From assembly GCA_903871735.1 (NCBI GenBank), contig CAIQHU010000024.1, positions 1 to 35,907 of the forward strand: DNA of 35,907 bases, written 5' to 3'. Below, piece after piece: positions 28,601 through 35,907 of the stretch (its first letter is position 1; each line of letters starts with the position of its first letter). The notes below the pieces were generated by a model that was given only the letters and a program-made list of their open reading frames with translations, did no database searches and was not told the DNA's origin. Origin of the DNA: an uncultured beta proteobacterium. GTDB lineage: Bacteria; Pseudomonadota; Gammaproteobacteria; Burkholderiales; Burkholderiaceae. Made by a program: the position numbers and the translations under genes.

Positions 28601-29305
28601 ATGAAGAGCAAATTATTACCGGTCATTGCACCATCCATCTTGGCTGCTGACTTTGCCCGTCTGGGGCACGAAGTTGAGACTGTCCTATTGGCTGGAGCAG
28701 ACTGGATACATTTTGATGTCATGGATAATCACTTTGTACCGAATTTAACGATTGGGCCTCTCGTTTGTGAAGCCATTCGGCCCTATGCCAAAAAAAATCA
28801 ACAACCTGCCTGTATCGATGTCCATCTCATGGTCGAACCAGTTGATCGGATCATCCCTGATTTCGCTAAAGCAGGTGCTAACTTAATTAGTTTTCACCCA
28901 GAGGCAAGTACCCATATCGATCGAACTCTGCGATTAATCAAAGATCAAGGTTGCCAAACTGGCCTCGTCTTTAATCCAGCAACACCCCTCAATTATTTAG
29001 ACTTTGTTCTCGAGCAATTAGATCTTGTGCTAGTCATGTCGGTCAATCCGGGTTTTGGTGGGCAACAATTTCTACCGAGTAGTCTTTTAAAAATTGCTGC
29101 GATTCGCGCGAAGCTGGATGCTTTTGAGCGGGAAACAGGTAAGCAAATTCGACTGGAGGTTGATGGTGGAATCAATCCGGATAATATTGCCAAAATTTAT
29201 CAAGCTGGAGCAGACACCTTTGTCGCAGGCTCGGCAATTTTTAGCAAGCCGCCATACGATCAGGCGATCTTACAAATGCGCCAAGCCCTCTTAGAAATTA
29301 AATAA
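28601..29305 (+). CDS. rpe: Ribulose-phosphate 3-epimerase
   Basis: Rpe interconverts ribulose 5-phosphate and xylulose 5-phosphate in the pentose phosphate pathway (cytosol). The 234-residue TIM barrel shows [14 protein letters not shown], the metal and catalytic motif [17 protein letters not shown], and [23 protein letters not shown] and the second catalytic Asp in [11 protein letters not shown] follow. The phosphate-binding AGSAIF is also present. The stop overlaps the trpE start as TAATG, so rpe and trpE are coupled. A five-base-stem hairpin (CGCTA-AAA-TAGCG, 28586-28598) sits directly before the ATG, where a ribosome site would be expected. Confidence 0.97.
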   Translation: MKSKLLPVIAPSILAADFARLGHEVETVLLAGADWIHFDVMDNHFVPNLTIGPLVCEAIRPYAKKNQQPACIDVHLMVEPVDRIIPDFAKAGANLISFHPEASTHIDRTLRLIKDQGCQTGLVFNPATPLNYLDFVLEQLDLVLVMSVNPGFGGQQFLPSSLLKIAAIRAKLDAFERETGKQIRLEVDGGINPDNIAKIYQAGADTFVAGSAIFSKPPYDQAILQMRQALLEIK

Positions 29306-30828
29306 TGACTCCCCTTGAATTCGAAAAGCTTGCCAAAGAAGGCTATAACCGTATTCCAATCATTCTGGAAACTCTGGCGGATCTAGAAACTCCCCTTTCT
29401 CTTTATATGAAACTGACTCAACATGAGGGCAGTCAAAATACTTTTTTACTCGAGTCCGTAGTCGGTGGTGAGCGCTTTGGACGTTATTCAATTATTGGCC
29501 TTCCCGCTAAGACCCTTGTGCGTATTGTGGGTACTCCAGACGCACCGAAAAATGAAGTACTCTTGCAGGGTCAAGTGATTGAAACAAACTGTGATAATCC
29601 GCTCGATTTCATTGAAGCCTACCTCGCCAGATTTCGAGCGGCAATCAAACCGGGGCTACCCCGTTTTTGTGGTGGCCTAGCAGGCTATTTTGGCTTTGAT
29701 ACTGTTCGTTATATTGAACCTAAATTAGCCCAGTCTACCCCTCAAGATGAACTCCATTTGCCAGATATTCAATTGCTTTTGACTGAAGAGTTAGCAGTAA
29801 TTGATAATTTGGCAGGCAAGCTTTACTTCATTGTCTATGCCAACCCTGACCAAGATAATGCCTATCAAATTGCAAAACAACGGTTAAGTATTTTGAGAAG
29901 TTATTTAGATAAACCTATCATCTCTCAAAAATCGTTAGCTAGCACGGCGACCCAAGCCGTGCGTCAATTTTCAAAGTCCGCCTTTATGGCATCTGTCCAA
30001 AAAACCCAAGAATACATTCTTGCGGGCGATTGTATGCAAGTTGTGATTAGTCAAAGAATTAGTCAACCATTTCAAGACTCGGCTCTGAATCTGTATCGTG
30101 CACTTCGGGCTTTAAACCCCTCACCTTATTTGTATTTTTATGATTTTGGGGATCACCAACTCGTCGGTTCCTCTCCTGAAATTTTAGTTCGCCAAGAAAG
30201 CCACCCGCAACAAGGAACAAACTCTAGTAAACGGATGGTCACAGTTAGACCACTTGCCGGTACACGGCCGCGCGGCAAAAATCCCGAAGAAGATGCAATT
30301 CTTGGTGCAGAACTATTAGCGGACCCAAAAGAAATTGCTGAACATGTCATGCTCATTGATCTAGCTAGAAATGATATCGGTAGAATCGCAAAAATTGGTA
30401 GTGTCCAGGTCAAAGAAAAAATGACTATTGAAAAATATTCTCATGTGCAACATATCGTTAGCTCTGTTGAGGGTGAACTCAGAGATGATGTTTCCAATAT
30501 GGATGTCTTACGCGCCACTTTCCCAGCTGGCACGCTCTCGGGCGCACCAAAAATCCGCGCGATGGAAATTATTGATGAAATGGAAATCACCAAACGAGGT
30601 CCTTACGGTGGCGCCGCTGGTTATCTATCTTTTTCGGGGGATATGGATGTAGCTATCGTCATTCGTACCGGCGTTATTAAGGATGGCTGGGTGCACTCCC
30701 AAGCTGGCGCAGGGATTGTTGCAGACTCCCATCCAGAGGCTGAATATTTAGAAACAGAGGCGAAAGCGCGGGCTGTTTTACGAGCAGCTGAAATGGTTCA
30801 AGGAGGCCTTGATGCTCCTAATGATTGA
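29305..30828 (+). CDS. trpE: Anthranilate synthase component I
   Basis: TrpE uses chorismate and ammonia from TrpG to make anthranilate, the first committed step to tryptophan. The 507 residues contain the N-terminal domain with the tryptophan-binding [18 protein letters not shown]. The chorismate-binding domain has [61 protein letters not shown] and [15 protein letters not shown]. Feedback inhibition by tryptophan is expected from the LLES motif. It starts on the rpe stop (TAATG) and ends 17 bases into trpG. There is no leader peptide with tandem Trp codons upstream, since rpe occupies that DNA. Confidence 0.98.
   Translation: MTPLEFEKLAKEGYNRIPIILETLADLETPLSLYMKLTQHEGSQNTFLLESVVGGERFGRYSIIGLPAKTLVRIVGTPDAPKNEVLLQGQVIETNCDNPLDFIEAYLARFRAAIKPGLPRFCGGLAGYFGFDTVRYIEPKLAQSTPQDELHLPDIQLLLTEELAVIDNLAGKLYFIVYANPDQDNAYQIAKQRLSILRSYLDKPIISQKSLASTATQAVRQFSKSAFMASVQKTQEYILAGDCMQVVISQRISQPFQDSALNLYRALRALNPSPYLYFYDFGDHQLVGSSPEILVRQESHPQQGTNSSKRMVTVRPLAGTRPRGKNPEEDAILGAELLADPKEIAEHVMLIDLARNDIGRIAKIGSVQVKEKMTIEKYSHVQHIVSSVEGELRDDVSNMDVLRATFPAGTLSGAPKIRAMEIIDEMEITKRGPYGGAAGYLSFSGDMDVAIVIRTGVIKDGWVHSQAGAGIVADSHPEAEYLETEAKARAVLRAAEMVQGGLDAPND
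30801..30806 (+). promoter_or_regulatory. Ribosome binding site of trpG inside trpE
   Basis: AGGAGG lies five bases before the ATG at 30812, so it selects that codon. An earlier TTG (30809) is too close and a later ATG (30821) is too far. Confidence 0.75.
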
Positions 30829-31381
30829 TAATTATGATTCATTTACGTACAACCTCGTGCAATATTTTGGTGAACTGGGTGTGCATGTCAAAGTCGCGCG
30901 AAATGATGAAATCACACTCCCGGAAATAGCAGCTCTTGCGCCCAAATATATTTGTATTTCACCAGGACCATGTAGCCCGACAGAAGCGGGTATTTCAGTA
31001 GCGACAATCCAATATTTTGCTGGAAAAATTCCTCTTCTCGGAGTTTGTCTAGGGCATCAATCCATAGGTCAAGCCTTTGGCGGGAACATCATTCGCGCTA
31101 AACGGGTGATGCATGGCAAAGTTGACACGATCGAGCATACTGGTCAGGGTGTTTTCACAAACTTACCCGCCAGGTTTGAGGTGACAAGGTATCATTCGCT
31201 TGCAATTGAGCAAGCTAGCCTACCAGACTGCCTAGAAATTACCGCATCAACGAGTGATGGGGAAATTATGGGCATACGGCACAAGCAATTTGCTATTGAG
31301 GGTGTTCAGTTTCATCCTGAATCGATTCTCTCGGAATATGGCCATGAACTCTTAAATAACTTTTTAAATCAAACCATCTAA
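30812..31381 (+). CDS. trpG: Anthranilate synthase component II (glutamine amidotransferase)
   Basis: TrpG hydrolyses glutamine and passes ammonia to TrpE. The 189-residue class I glutamine amidotransferase has [20 protein letters not shown] at its N-terminus, the oxyanion motif [12 protein letters not shown], and the nucleophile Cys79 in GVCLGHQ. The catalytic His and Glu are in [12 protein letters not shown]. The start is fixed by the AGGAGG described above. It may also serve the folate enzyme PabB, as in many bacteria with one copy; this cannot be read from the window. It lies between trpE (17-base overlap) and trpD (12-base gap). Confidence 0.97.
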   Translation: MLLMIDNYDSFTYNLVQYFGELGVHVKVARNDEITLPEIAALAPKYICISPGPCSPTEAGISVATIQYFAGKIPLLGVCLGHQSIGQAFGGNIIRAKRVMHGKVDTIEHTGQGVFTNLPARFEVTRYHSLAIEQASLPDCLEITASTSDGEIMGIRHKQFAIEGVQFHPESILSEYGHELLNNFLNQTI

Positions 31382-31393
31382 TCGATCTTTACT

Positions 31394-32428
31394 ATGGCCA
31401 TCTCCTATCAAGAAGCACTCCTTCGTTGTATTGAACATCGTGAAATCTTTCATGATGAGATGCTCGATTTAATGCGCTCTATCATGCGGGGCGACTTATC
31501 GCCAACGGTGACTGCGGCTCTTCTTGTTGGTCTTCGAACCAAAAAAGAAACGATCGGTGAAATTACTGCCGCTGCCATTGTTATGCGCGAGTTTGCTAAT
31601 CATGTGAGTGTTACGAATGATACAAATTTTGTGGATATTGTTGGTACCGGTGGGGATGGCTCACATAGTTTTAATATCTCTACTACGGCGATGTTTGTGG
31701 TAGCTGCAGCTGGCGCAAAAGTCGCCAAACATGGTAATCGAGGAGTCAGCAGTAAATCGGGAAGTGCTGACGTCTTAGAGTCACTCGGAGTCAGAATAGA
31801 CCTACAAGCCGAGGCGATCAGTCAATGTATTACCACTACGGGTATGGGATTTATGTTCGCCCCCAATCATCACCCGGCTATGAAAAACGTTGCGCCAGTC
31901 CGAAAAGAACTAGGTATTCGTACGATTTTTAATATTCTTGGACCACTGACCAATCCAGCGAATGCTCCGCACATGTTAATGGGCGTGTTTCATCCAGATT
32001 TAGTAGGTATTCAGGCAAGAGTATTGCATCGCCTGGGTATGAAACACGCTCTGGTAGTCTTTGGCAAAGATGGTATTGACGAAATTTCTCTGGGCGCAGC
32101 GACTCTCGTTGGAGAAGTTCGGAACGGCGAAGTTCTAGAATACGAAATACATCCTGAAGATTACGGCTTCGCAATGGTGAGTAGCCGAGCTTTTAAAGTT
32201 GACAGTCCTGAAGAGTCTAAAGCGGTTATGCTCAATGTTCTTAACAATATCCCAGGCCCCGCCCACGATATCGTCTGCCTGAACGCTGGCGCAGCCCTTT
32301 ATGCCGCCGACCTGGCTAGCTCGATTCAAGAGGGAATTACGCTGGCTAAAGCAGCCATTACCTCTGGCGCCGCAAAAAATAAACTCGAACTCTTTGTAAA
32401 AACCACACAGGCACTTGCTCTTCTCTAA
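31394..32428 (+). CDS. trpD: Anthranilate phosphoribosyltransferase
   Basis: TrpD joins anthranilate to phosphoribosyl pyrophosphate. The 344-residue protein has the glycine-rich PRPP loop [52 protein letters not shown] and [16 protein letters not shown], all canonical. DGIDEIS follows and supplies acidic residues for magnesium. Length is normal. It begins 12 bases after trpG and stops two bases before trpC, in the same transcription unit. Confidence 0.97.
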   Translation: MAISYQEALLRCIEHREIFHDEMLDLMRSIMRGDLSPTVTAALLVGLRTKKETIGEITAAAIVMREFANHVSVTNDTNFVDIVGTGGDGSHSFNISTTAMFVVAAAGAKVAKHGNRGVSSKSGSADVLESLGVRIDLQAEAISQCITTTGMGFMFAPNHHPAMKNVAPVRKELGIRTIFNILGPLTNPANAPHMLMGVFHPDLVGIQARVLHRLGMKHALVVFGKDGIDEISLGAATLVGEVRNGEVLEYEIHPEDYGFAMVSSRAFKVDSPEESKAVMLNVLNNIPGPAHDIVCLNAGAALYAADLASSIQEGITLAKAAITSGAAKNKLELFVKTTQALALL

Positions 32429-32430
32429 CT

Positions 32431-33240
32431 ATGTCTGATATCTTAAAACGGATCCTCGTCACCAAGCGGCATGAAGTGACTGCTGCGAAAAAAGTGCTTT
32501 CGCAAAGTACGCTCGAAATACTTGCAAAAGAAAGTCTTACTGATCAAGCTGCTAAGCCACGAGGCTTTTTTCAGGCAATTGAACAACAAATTGCGCTCGG
32601 TAAATCCGGCGTTATTGCAGAAATTAAACAGGCAAGTCCAAGTAGGGGTATCTTACGTTCGCCATTTTTCCCCGGTCAAATTGCTAAAAGCTATGCCAAA
32701 CACGGTGCGGCTTGTTTGTCGGTCTTAACAGATATAGAGTACTTTAAAGGCTCTACAGACTATCTCAAAGAAGCCAGAGCCGCTTGCAGTTTGCCAGTTC
32801 TTCGTAAGGATTTTATGCTGGAGCCCTATCAGTTTTTCGAAGCGAGAGTGATGGGTGCAGATGCCGTGTTATTAATTATTTCGGCGCTCAGTGATAGTGA
32901 ATTAATGGAGTTTGAAGAGCTTGCACATAGTTTAGGTATGGACGTCTTAGTTGAAGTTCATGGTGCACAAGAACTAGAGCGTGCCTTAAAGCTCAAATCC
33001 CCACTGCTCGGGATTAATAATCGAGATTTGAAAACCTTTGAAGTAACTTTACAAAATACCATTGACTTATTGCCCAGCATTCCTAAAAGTAAACGTATCG
33101 TAACGGAGAGTGGCATTTTAGAAAAGGCCGACGTGGAATTAATGCGCTCGCACAATGTCCATGCATTTTTAGTGGGTGAGGCGTTTATGAAAGCGCCGAT
33201 TCCGGGCTTGGCTTTGGAACAGTTATTTAGTAATTCTTAG
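32431..33240 (+). CDS. trpC: Indole-3-glycerol phosphate synthase
   Basis: TrpC closes the indole ring, forming indole-3-glycerol phosphate. The 269-residue TIM barrel shows VIAEIKQASPSRGIL, CLSVLTDIEYFKGS, LPVLRKDFMLEPYQ (catalytic Lys), LLGINNRDLKTFEV, and VTESGI near the end. It is monofunctional; no TrpF domain is fused. It is the last gene of rpe-trpEGDC. trpF, trpB and trpA are not in the window, so they must lie elsewhere. The next gene is convergent, with three bases between stops. Confidence 0.97.
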   Translation: MSDILKRILVTKRHEVTAAKKVLSQSTLEILAKESLTDQAAKPRGFFQAIEQQIALGKSGVIAEIKQASPSRGILRSPFFPGQIAKSYAKHGAACLSVLTDIEYFKGSTDYLKEARAACSLPVLRKDFMLEPYQFFEARVMGADAVLLIISALSDSELMEFEELAHSLGMDVLVEVHGAQELERALKLKSPLLGINNRDLKTFEVTLQNTIDLLPSIPKSKRIVTESGILEKADVELMRSHNVHAFLVGEAFMKAPIPGLALEQLFSNS

Positions 33241-33243
33241 GCC

Positions 33244-34371
33244 CTAAGCGACATGTAGACAACGCCTCACATCTTCAGCGATTGCAAGAGAAGATGTGAG
33301 GCCAGGCGATTCAAAGCCAAATAAGTTGATTAGGCCCTCTAAGCCGTGCTGGTCTCTTGTATCAATCCGAAAATCTCCTGCTGGTTCGAGTTTGGATGTG
33401 ATTTTTGCGCGCACTCCGGAATAATCTGGGCTTAATGAGGCGTCGGGTAGCCCAGGCCAATAGGACCGAATCGCCGCGTAAAACAACTCGCCACGCAGCG
33501 GGTCGACGGTATAGTTAATTTCTGATTCGTCTGTAATCTCTAACCACTCGACATCTGGTCCAAATTTAGCCTGACCACCTAAATCAAGAGTCAGATGTAC
33601 CCCAAGCCCACCTGGCTCTGGAATGGGGTAAATTAGACGATTAAATGGCGACTTACCCTGAAGGGCAAAATAGTTCCCCTTGGTAAAATATGCTTTGGGG
33701 ATATGGCTGGGTGGCAAGCCCTCAACACAACTAGCCACCTTCGGTGCACTTAAGCCCGCACTATTAATTAAATATTGTGTTTGAATTTGTAGATTACTAT
33801 CTCCACCAATATCCAAAATATAACCATTTGCGCCGTCTTGAACTGGTCTTACGCGCAGTAAAGGTGCTTGATAGGCTAGCATTCCACCCGCATCCTCAAA
33901 GCCCCCCAATAAGGAGAGCATGTATGCGTGACTATCAATCACACCTGTACTTTTAGAATGAATCGCTTCGACGCAGCGTAATGCAGGCTCCAAGGCTTTA
34001 ACCTCTGACTTGCCTAGGCGAGCCATTTGCGGAACACCATTATTCATTGCGCGGGTCCAAATTGCCTCTAAATCTTGCAATTGATTAGCTTCACTGGCCA
34101 CAATGAACTTGCCACAAGGTTGATACGGAATGTGGTGACTCTCTAGATAAGCATACAAAAGACGATTGCCCGTCACGCAAAAGCGGGCTTTTTGAGAGTC
34201 TTTTGGATAGTAAATACCGGCATGAATAACTTCGCTATTTCTGGCGCTAGCAATCGTTCCAAAAGCTTTTTCTCGCTCTAAAAGAATGGTTTCCAAGCCA
34301 CTTTTTGCTAATTGCCGAGCAATTGCCAGTCCAATGACGCCAGCGCCAACCACCACACAATCAACTCGATC
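33244..34371 (-). CDS. FAD-dependent oxidoreductase, L-2-hydroxyglutarate oxidase-like
   Basis: The N-terminus MDRVDCVVVGAGVIGLAIAR holds the FAD dinucleotide loop GAGVIG, followed by ETILLERE and the family sequence SARNSEVIHAGIYYPKDSQK. The sequence near residue 255, IYPIPEPGGLGVHLTLDLGG, with AKFGPDVEW, is typical of the LhgO/L2HGDH branch of the DAO family. The C-terminal FGFESPGLTSSLAIAEDV closes the FAD site. The opening codon appears to be a TTG at 34374 (376 residues), with AGAGAG about ten bases upstream; the end coordinate here is approximate to that start. It follows ychF by 28 bases on the same strand. The substrate, probably a 2-hydroxyacid, is inferred from the family. Confidence 0.85.
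   Translation of the reverse strand, partial: DRVDCVVVGAGVIGLAIARQLAKSGLETILLEREKAFGTIASARNSEVIHAGIYYPKDSQKARFCVTGNRLLYAYLESHHIPYQPCGKFIVASEANQLQDLEAIWTRAMNNGVPQMARLGKSEVKALEPALRCVEAIHSKSTGVIDSHAYMLSLLGGFEDAGGMLAYQAPLLRVRPVQDGANGYILDIGGDSNLQIQTQYLINSAGLSAPKVASCVEGLPPSHIPKAYFTKGNYFALQGKSPFNRLIYPIPEPGGLGVHLTLDLGGQAKFGPDVEWLEITDESEINYTVDPLRGELFYAAIRSYWPGLPDASLSPDYSGVRAKITSKLEPAGDFRIDTRDQHGLEGLINLFGFESPGLTSSLAIAEDVRRCLHVA
33264..33302. terminator. 13-base perfect inverted repeat at the trpC / oxidoreductase ends
   Basis: GCCTCACATCTTC (33264-33276) and GAAGATGTGAGGC (33290-33302) are exact complements around a 13-base loop. It begins 24 bases after the trpC stop, on the plus strand, and lies inside the last codons of the oxidoreductase gene (encoding LTSS and EDVRR). 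The stem is strong but no T-run follows on either strand. It may pause or protect the trp transcript's 3' end or act as a Rho-assisted terminator; it is not a standard intrinsic terminator. Confidence 0.5.
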
Positions 34372-34402
34372 CAAAGTAGAAACTCTCTAATTAGAAAATA
34401 CG

Positions 34403-35497
34403 CTAGACGTTAAAGAGGAAATTCATGACATCGCCGTCCTTAACAATATACTCTTTCCCCTCCGCACGCATCTTACCCGCCTCCTTAGCGCCGGACTCCC
34501 CTTGAAACTGAATAAAGTCTGAAAAACTGATGGTTTGCGCCCGAATAAAGCCTTTTTCAAAATCCGTATGGATTACGCCAGCTGCTTGCGGGGCCGTATC
34601 ACCGACGCGTATCGTCCAAGCTCTGACTTCTTTAACGCCAGCCGTAAAGTATGTTTGCAAACCCAATAATTCAAAGCCCGCTCGAATTACCCGGTCTAGA
34701 CCAGGCTCTTGCATGCCCATGTCTTTTAAAAACGCGTCTTTATCAGCATCCTCTAAATCTGCAATCTCGGCTTCAATCGCAGCGCATACCGCCACAACCG
34801 GTGCACCTTCAAGTGCAGCATGCGCTTTAACTGCCTCTAAGTGAGGGTTATTTACGAAGCCCGTATCTAAAACATTTGCCACATACATGGCCGGTTTGGC
34901 TGTAATTAAACAAAAGGGTTTTATAAGCGCCTGTTCTTCTATTGATAAGCCCATTGACCGCACCGGCTTGGCTTCATTCAAGTGGGCGGCAACCTTCGTT
35001 AAAACGGCTAGTAAGGCGGCCGCTTCTTTATCGTTACCCGATTTAGCAGCTTTAGTGTACTTAGTTATCGCCTTATCTACTGAGCCTAAATCAGATAAGG
35101 CTAATTCTGTATCAATCACTCCAATATCAGAGATAGGATCAACCCGTCCTGCTACGTGAATAACATTGGCATCTTCAAAACAACGAACCACATGGGTTAT
35201 CGCGTCAGTCTCACGGATATTTGCTAAAAACTGATTACCCAAACCTTCGCCCTTAGACGCACCGGCTACTAGGCCAGCTATATCCACGAATTCCACAATC
35301 GCGGGTACAACCCGCTCAGGGTCTACGATTTGAGCTAGTTGCGAGAGACGAGGGTCAGGAACCTCCACCACTCCCACATTGGGCTCAATAGTACAAAATG
35401 GATAATTCTCAGCCGCAATACCCGCTTTGGTAAGTGCGTTAAAGAGTGTAGATTTGCCGACGTTAGGCAGGCCGACGATGCCGCATTTTAATGACAT
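34403..35497 (-). CDS. ychF: Redox-regulated ATPase YchF (Obg-like)
   Basis: YchF is a universally conserved TRAFAC P-loop ATPase that binds ribosomes and affects stress responses. The ATG at 35497 gives 364 residues starting [20 protein letters not shown], the canonical YchF start. An in-frame ATG two codons earlier (35503) is possible. G1 is GLPNVGKS and the G3 region is [20 protein letters not shown]. The C-terminal TGS domain ends [16 protein letters not shown]. Neither start has a clear ribosome site. It is divergent from the UbiH-like gene with only 26 bases between starts, and is followed by the FAD oxidoreductase gene. Confidence 0.97.
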   Translation of the reverse strand: MSLKCGIVGLPNVGKSTLFNALTKAGIAAENYPFCTIEPNVGVVEVPDPRLSQLAQIVDPERVVPAIVEFVDIAGLVAGASKGEGLGNQFLANIRETDAITHVVRCFEDANVIHVAGRVDPISDIGVIDTELALSDLGSVDKAITKYTKAAKSGNDKEAAALLAVLTKVAAHLNEAKPVRSMGLSIEEQALIKPFCLITAKPAMYVANVLDTGFVNNPHLEAVKAHAALEGAPVVAVCAAIEAEIADLEDADKDAFLKDMGMQEPGLDRVIRAGFELLGLQTYFTAGVKEVRAWTIRVGDTAPQAAGVIHTDFEKGFIRAQTISFSDFIQFQGESGAKEAGKMRAEGKEYIVKDGDVMNFLFNV

Positions 35498-35523
35498 AAG
35501 CATAATTGTAATAACATCATGGA

Positions 35524-35907
35524 ATGAGTGAACAAGATATGATCGTTTTAGGCGGTGGAATAATAGGTAAAACAGCCGCTCTAGCCCTTTCTCAGAAGGG
35601 CTTTAAGGTTCTTCACCTGAGCTTACAATCAAGTACTGAATCCGCTCAGCCAGCAGGGGATTTAACTCAAAACGCATGGCAAAGCCGAGTTTATGCGCTT
35701 TCGCCAAGCTCTAAAAAGCTATTTCAGGAGTTACATATTTGGGATGCTTTAACACCAGCCAGAATCCAAAATCTTCAACAAATGAGCATCTACGGCGATA
35801 GCGGAAAAAGTACCGATACCTTGCAATTTTCTGCTTTTGAAGGTGCTGTGCCCCAATTAGCTTGGATTGTTGAAACTGATTTAATTGAAAATGCCCTTCG
35901 ACTGGCC
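35524..35907 (+). CDS. UbiH/VisC-family FAD monooxygenase, 5' part only
   Basis: An ATG at 35524 opens 128 codons that run off the window end. [19 protein letters not shown] is the FAD loop near residues 6-24. [19 protein letters not shown] is the typical segment of the UbiH/UbiF/VisC/COQ6 hydroxylases, which act in ubiquinone synthesis. [10 protein letters not shown] and the later [16 protein letters not shown] also fit. The member cannot be named without the rest. It would pair functionally with the coq7 gene in this window. The leader, if any, is very short because ychF starts just upstream on the other strand. Confidence 0.85.
   Translation, partial: MSEQDMIVLGGGIIGKTAALALSQKGFKVLHLSLQSSTESAQPAGDLTQNAWQSRVYALSPSSKKLFQELHIWDALTPARIQNLQQMSIYGDSGKSTDTLQFSAFEGAVPQLAWIVETDLIENALRLA

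Noticed and set aside
29200..29305. Possible trp attenuator or leader peptide before trpE
   Set aside because: The DNA is the 3' end of rpe and contains no short frame with tandem Trp codons and no terminator-like stem.
1..35907. CRISPR arrays, tRNA or rRNA genes, insertion sequences and prophage genes
   Set aside because: No spaced direct repeats, cloverleaf-like segments, transposase motifs or terminal repeats were seen; almost all DNA is assigned to housekeeping genes.

Overview
The window is a stretch of chromosome from a betaproteobacterium, most likely order Burkholderiales and Polynucleobacter-like. I infer this from gene order (secA, a DciA-type gene, lpxC, a Prx5-type peroxiredoxin, the whole mra/dcw cluster, coq7, then mltA, apaG, rpe and trpEGDC), from the protein sequences, and from a base composition that looks lower in GC than most Burkholderiales. 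I have run no similarity search, so the genus is a guess. I see no mobile element, phage gene, CRISPR array, tRNA or rRNA. Coding density is very high and no gene-free stretch reaches 300 bases.

Region 1 (1-4838). secA runs leftward off the window edge and is divergent from a dciA-like (DUF721) gene. lpxC and a peroxiredoxin follow on the minus strand.

Region 2 (4954-22670). This is a complete division and cell-wall cluster on the minus strand. In transcription order it is mraZ, rsmH, ftsL, ftsI, murE, murF, mraY, murD, ftsW, murG, murC, ddl, ftsQ, ftsA, ftsZ, and it leads on to the peroxiredoxin and lpxC. Most junctions from rsmH to ftsA overlap by a few bases (ATGA, GTGA or TAATG), which points to one translationally coupled transcript. 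It makes peptidoglycan precursors from UDP-MurNAc to lipid II and builds the divisome. A strong-looking promoter with an UP-element-like tract and three MraZ boxes lies upstream of mraZ.

Region 3 (22905-28134). coq7 (ubiquinone synthesis) and a beta-hydroxyacid dehydrogenase are on the minus strand. An M20 amidohydrolase is on the plus strand. A two-gene unit of lytic transglycosylase mltA and a DUF3047 gene follows on the minus strand. A previously easy-to-miss 38-residue single-pass membrane protein is encoded on the plus strand between mltA and apaG.

Region 4 (28158-35907). apaG is divergent from a plus-strand unit rpe-trpE-trpG-trpD-trpC, which covers anthranilate synthesis and two further tryptophan steps. 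Converging on it is a minus-strand pair, ychF followed by an FAD oxidoreductase of the L-2-hydroxyglutarate oxidase type. A 13-bp perfect inverted repeat lies at the convergent ends. The window closes in a UbiH/VisC-type monooxygenase gene.

Most of this is conserved housekeeping DNA, and I do not see a convincing unknown multi-gene system. The points most worth a second look are the small membrane protein, the mraZ control region, the extended FtsQ N-terminus, the structured ftsZ-peroxiredoxin junction and the coding-sequence-embedded hairpin after trpC.
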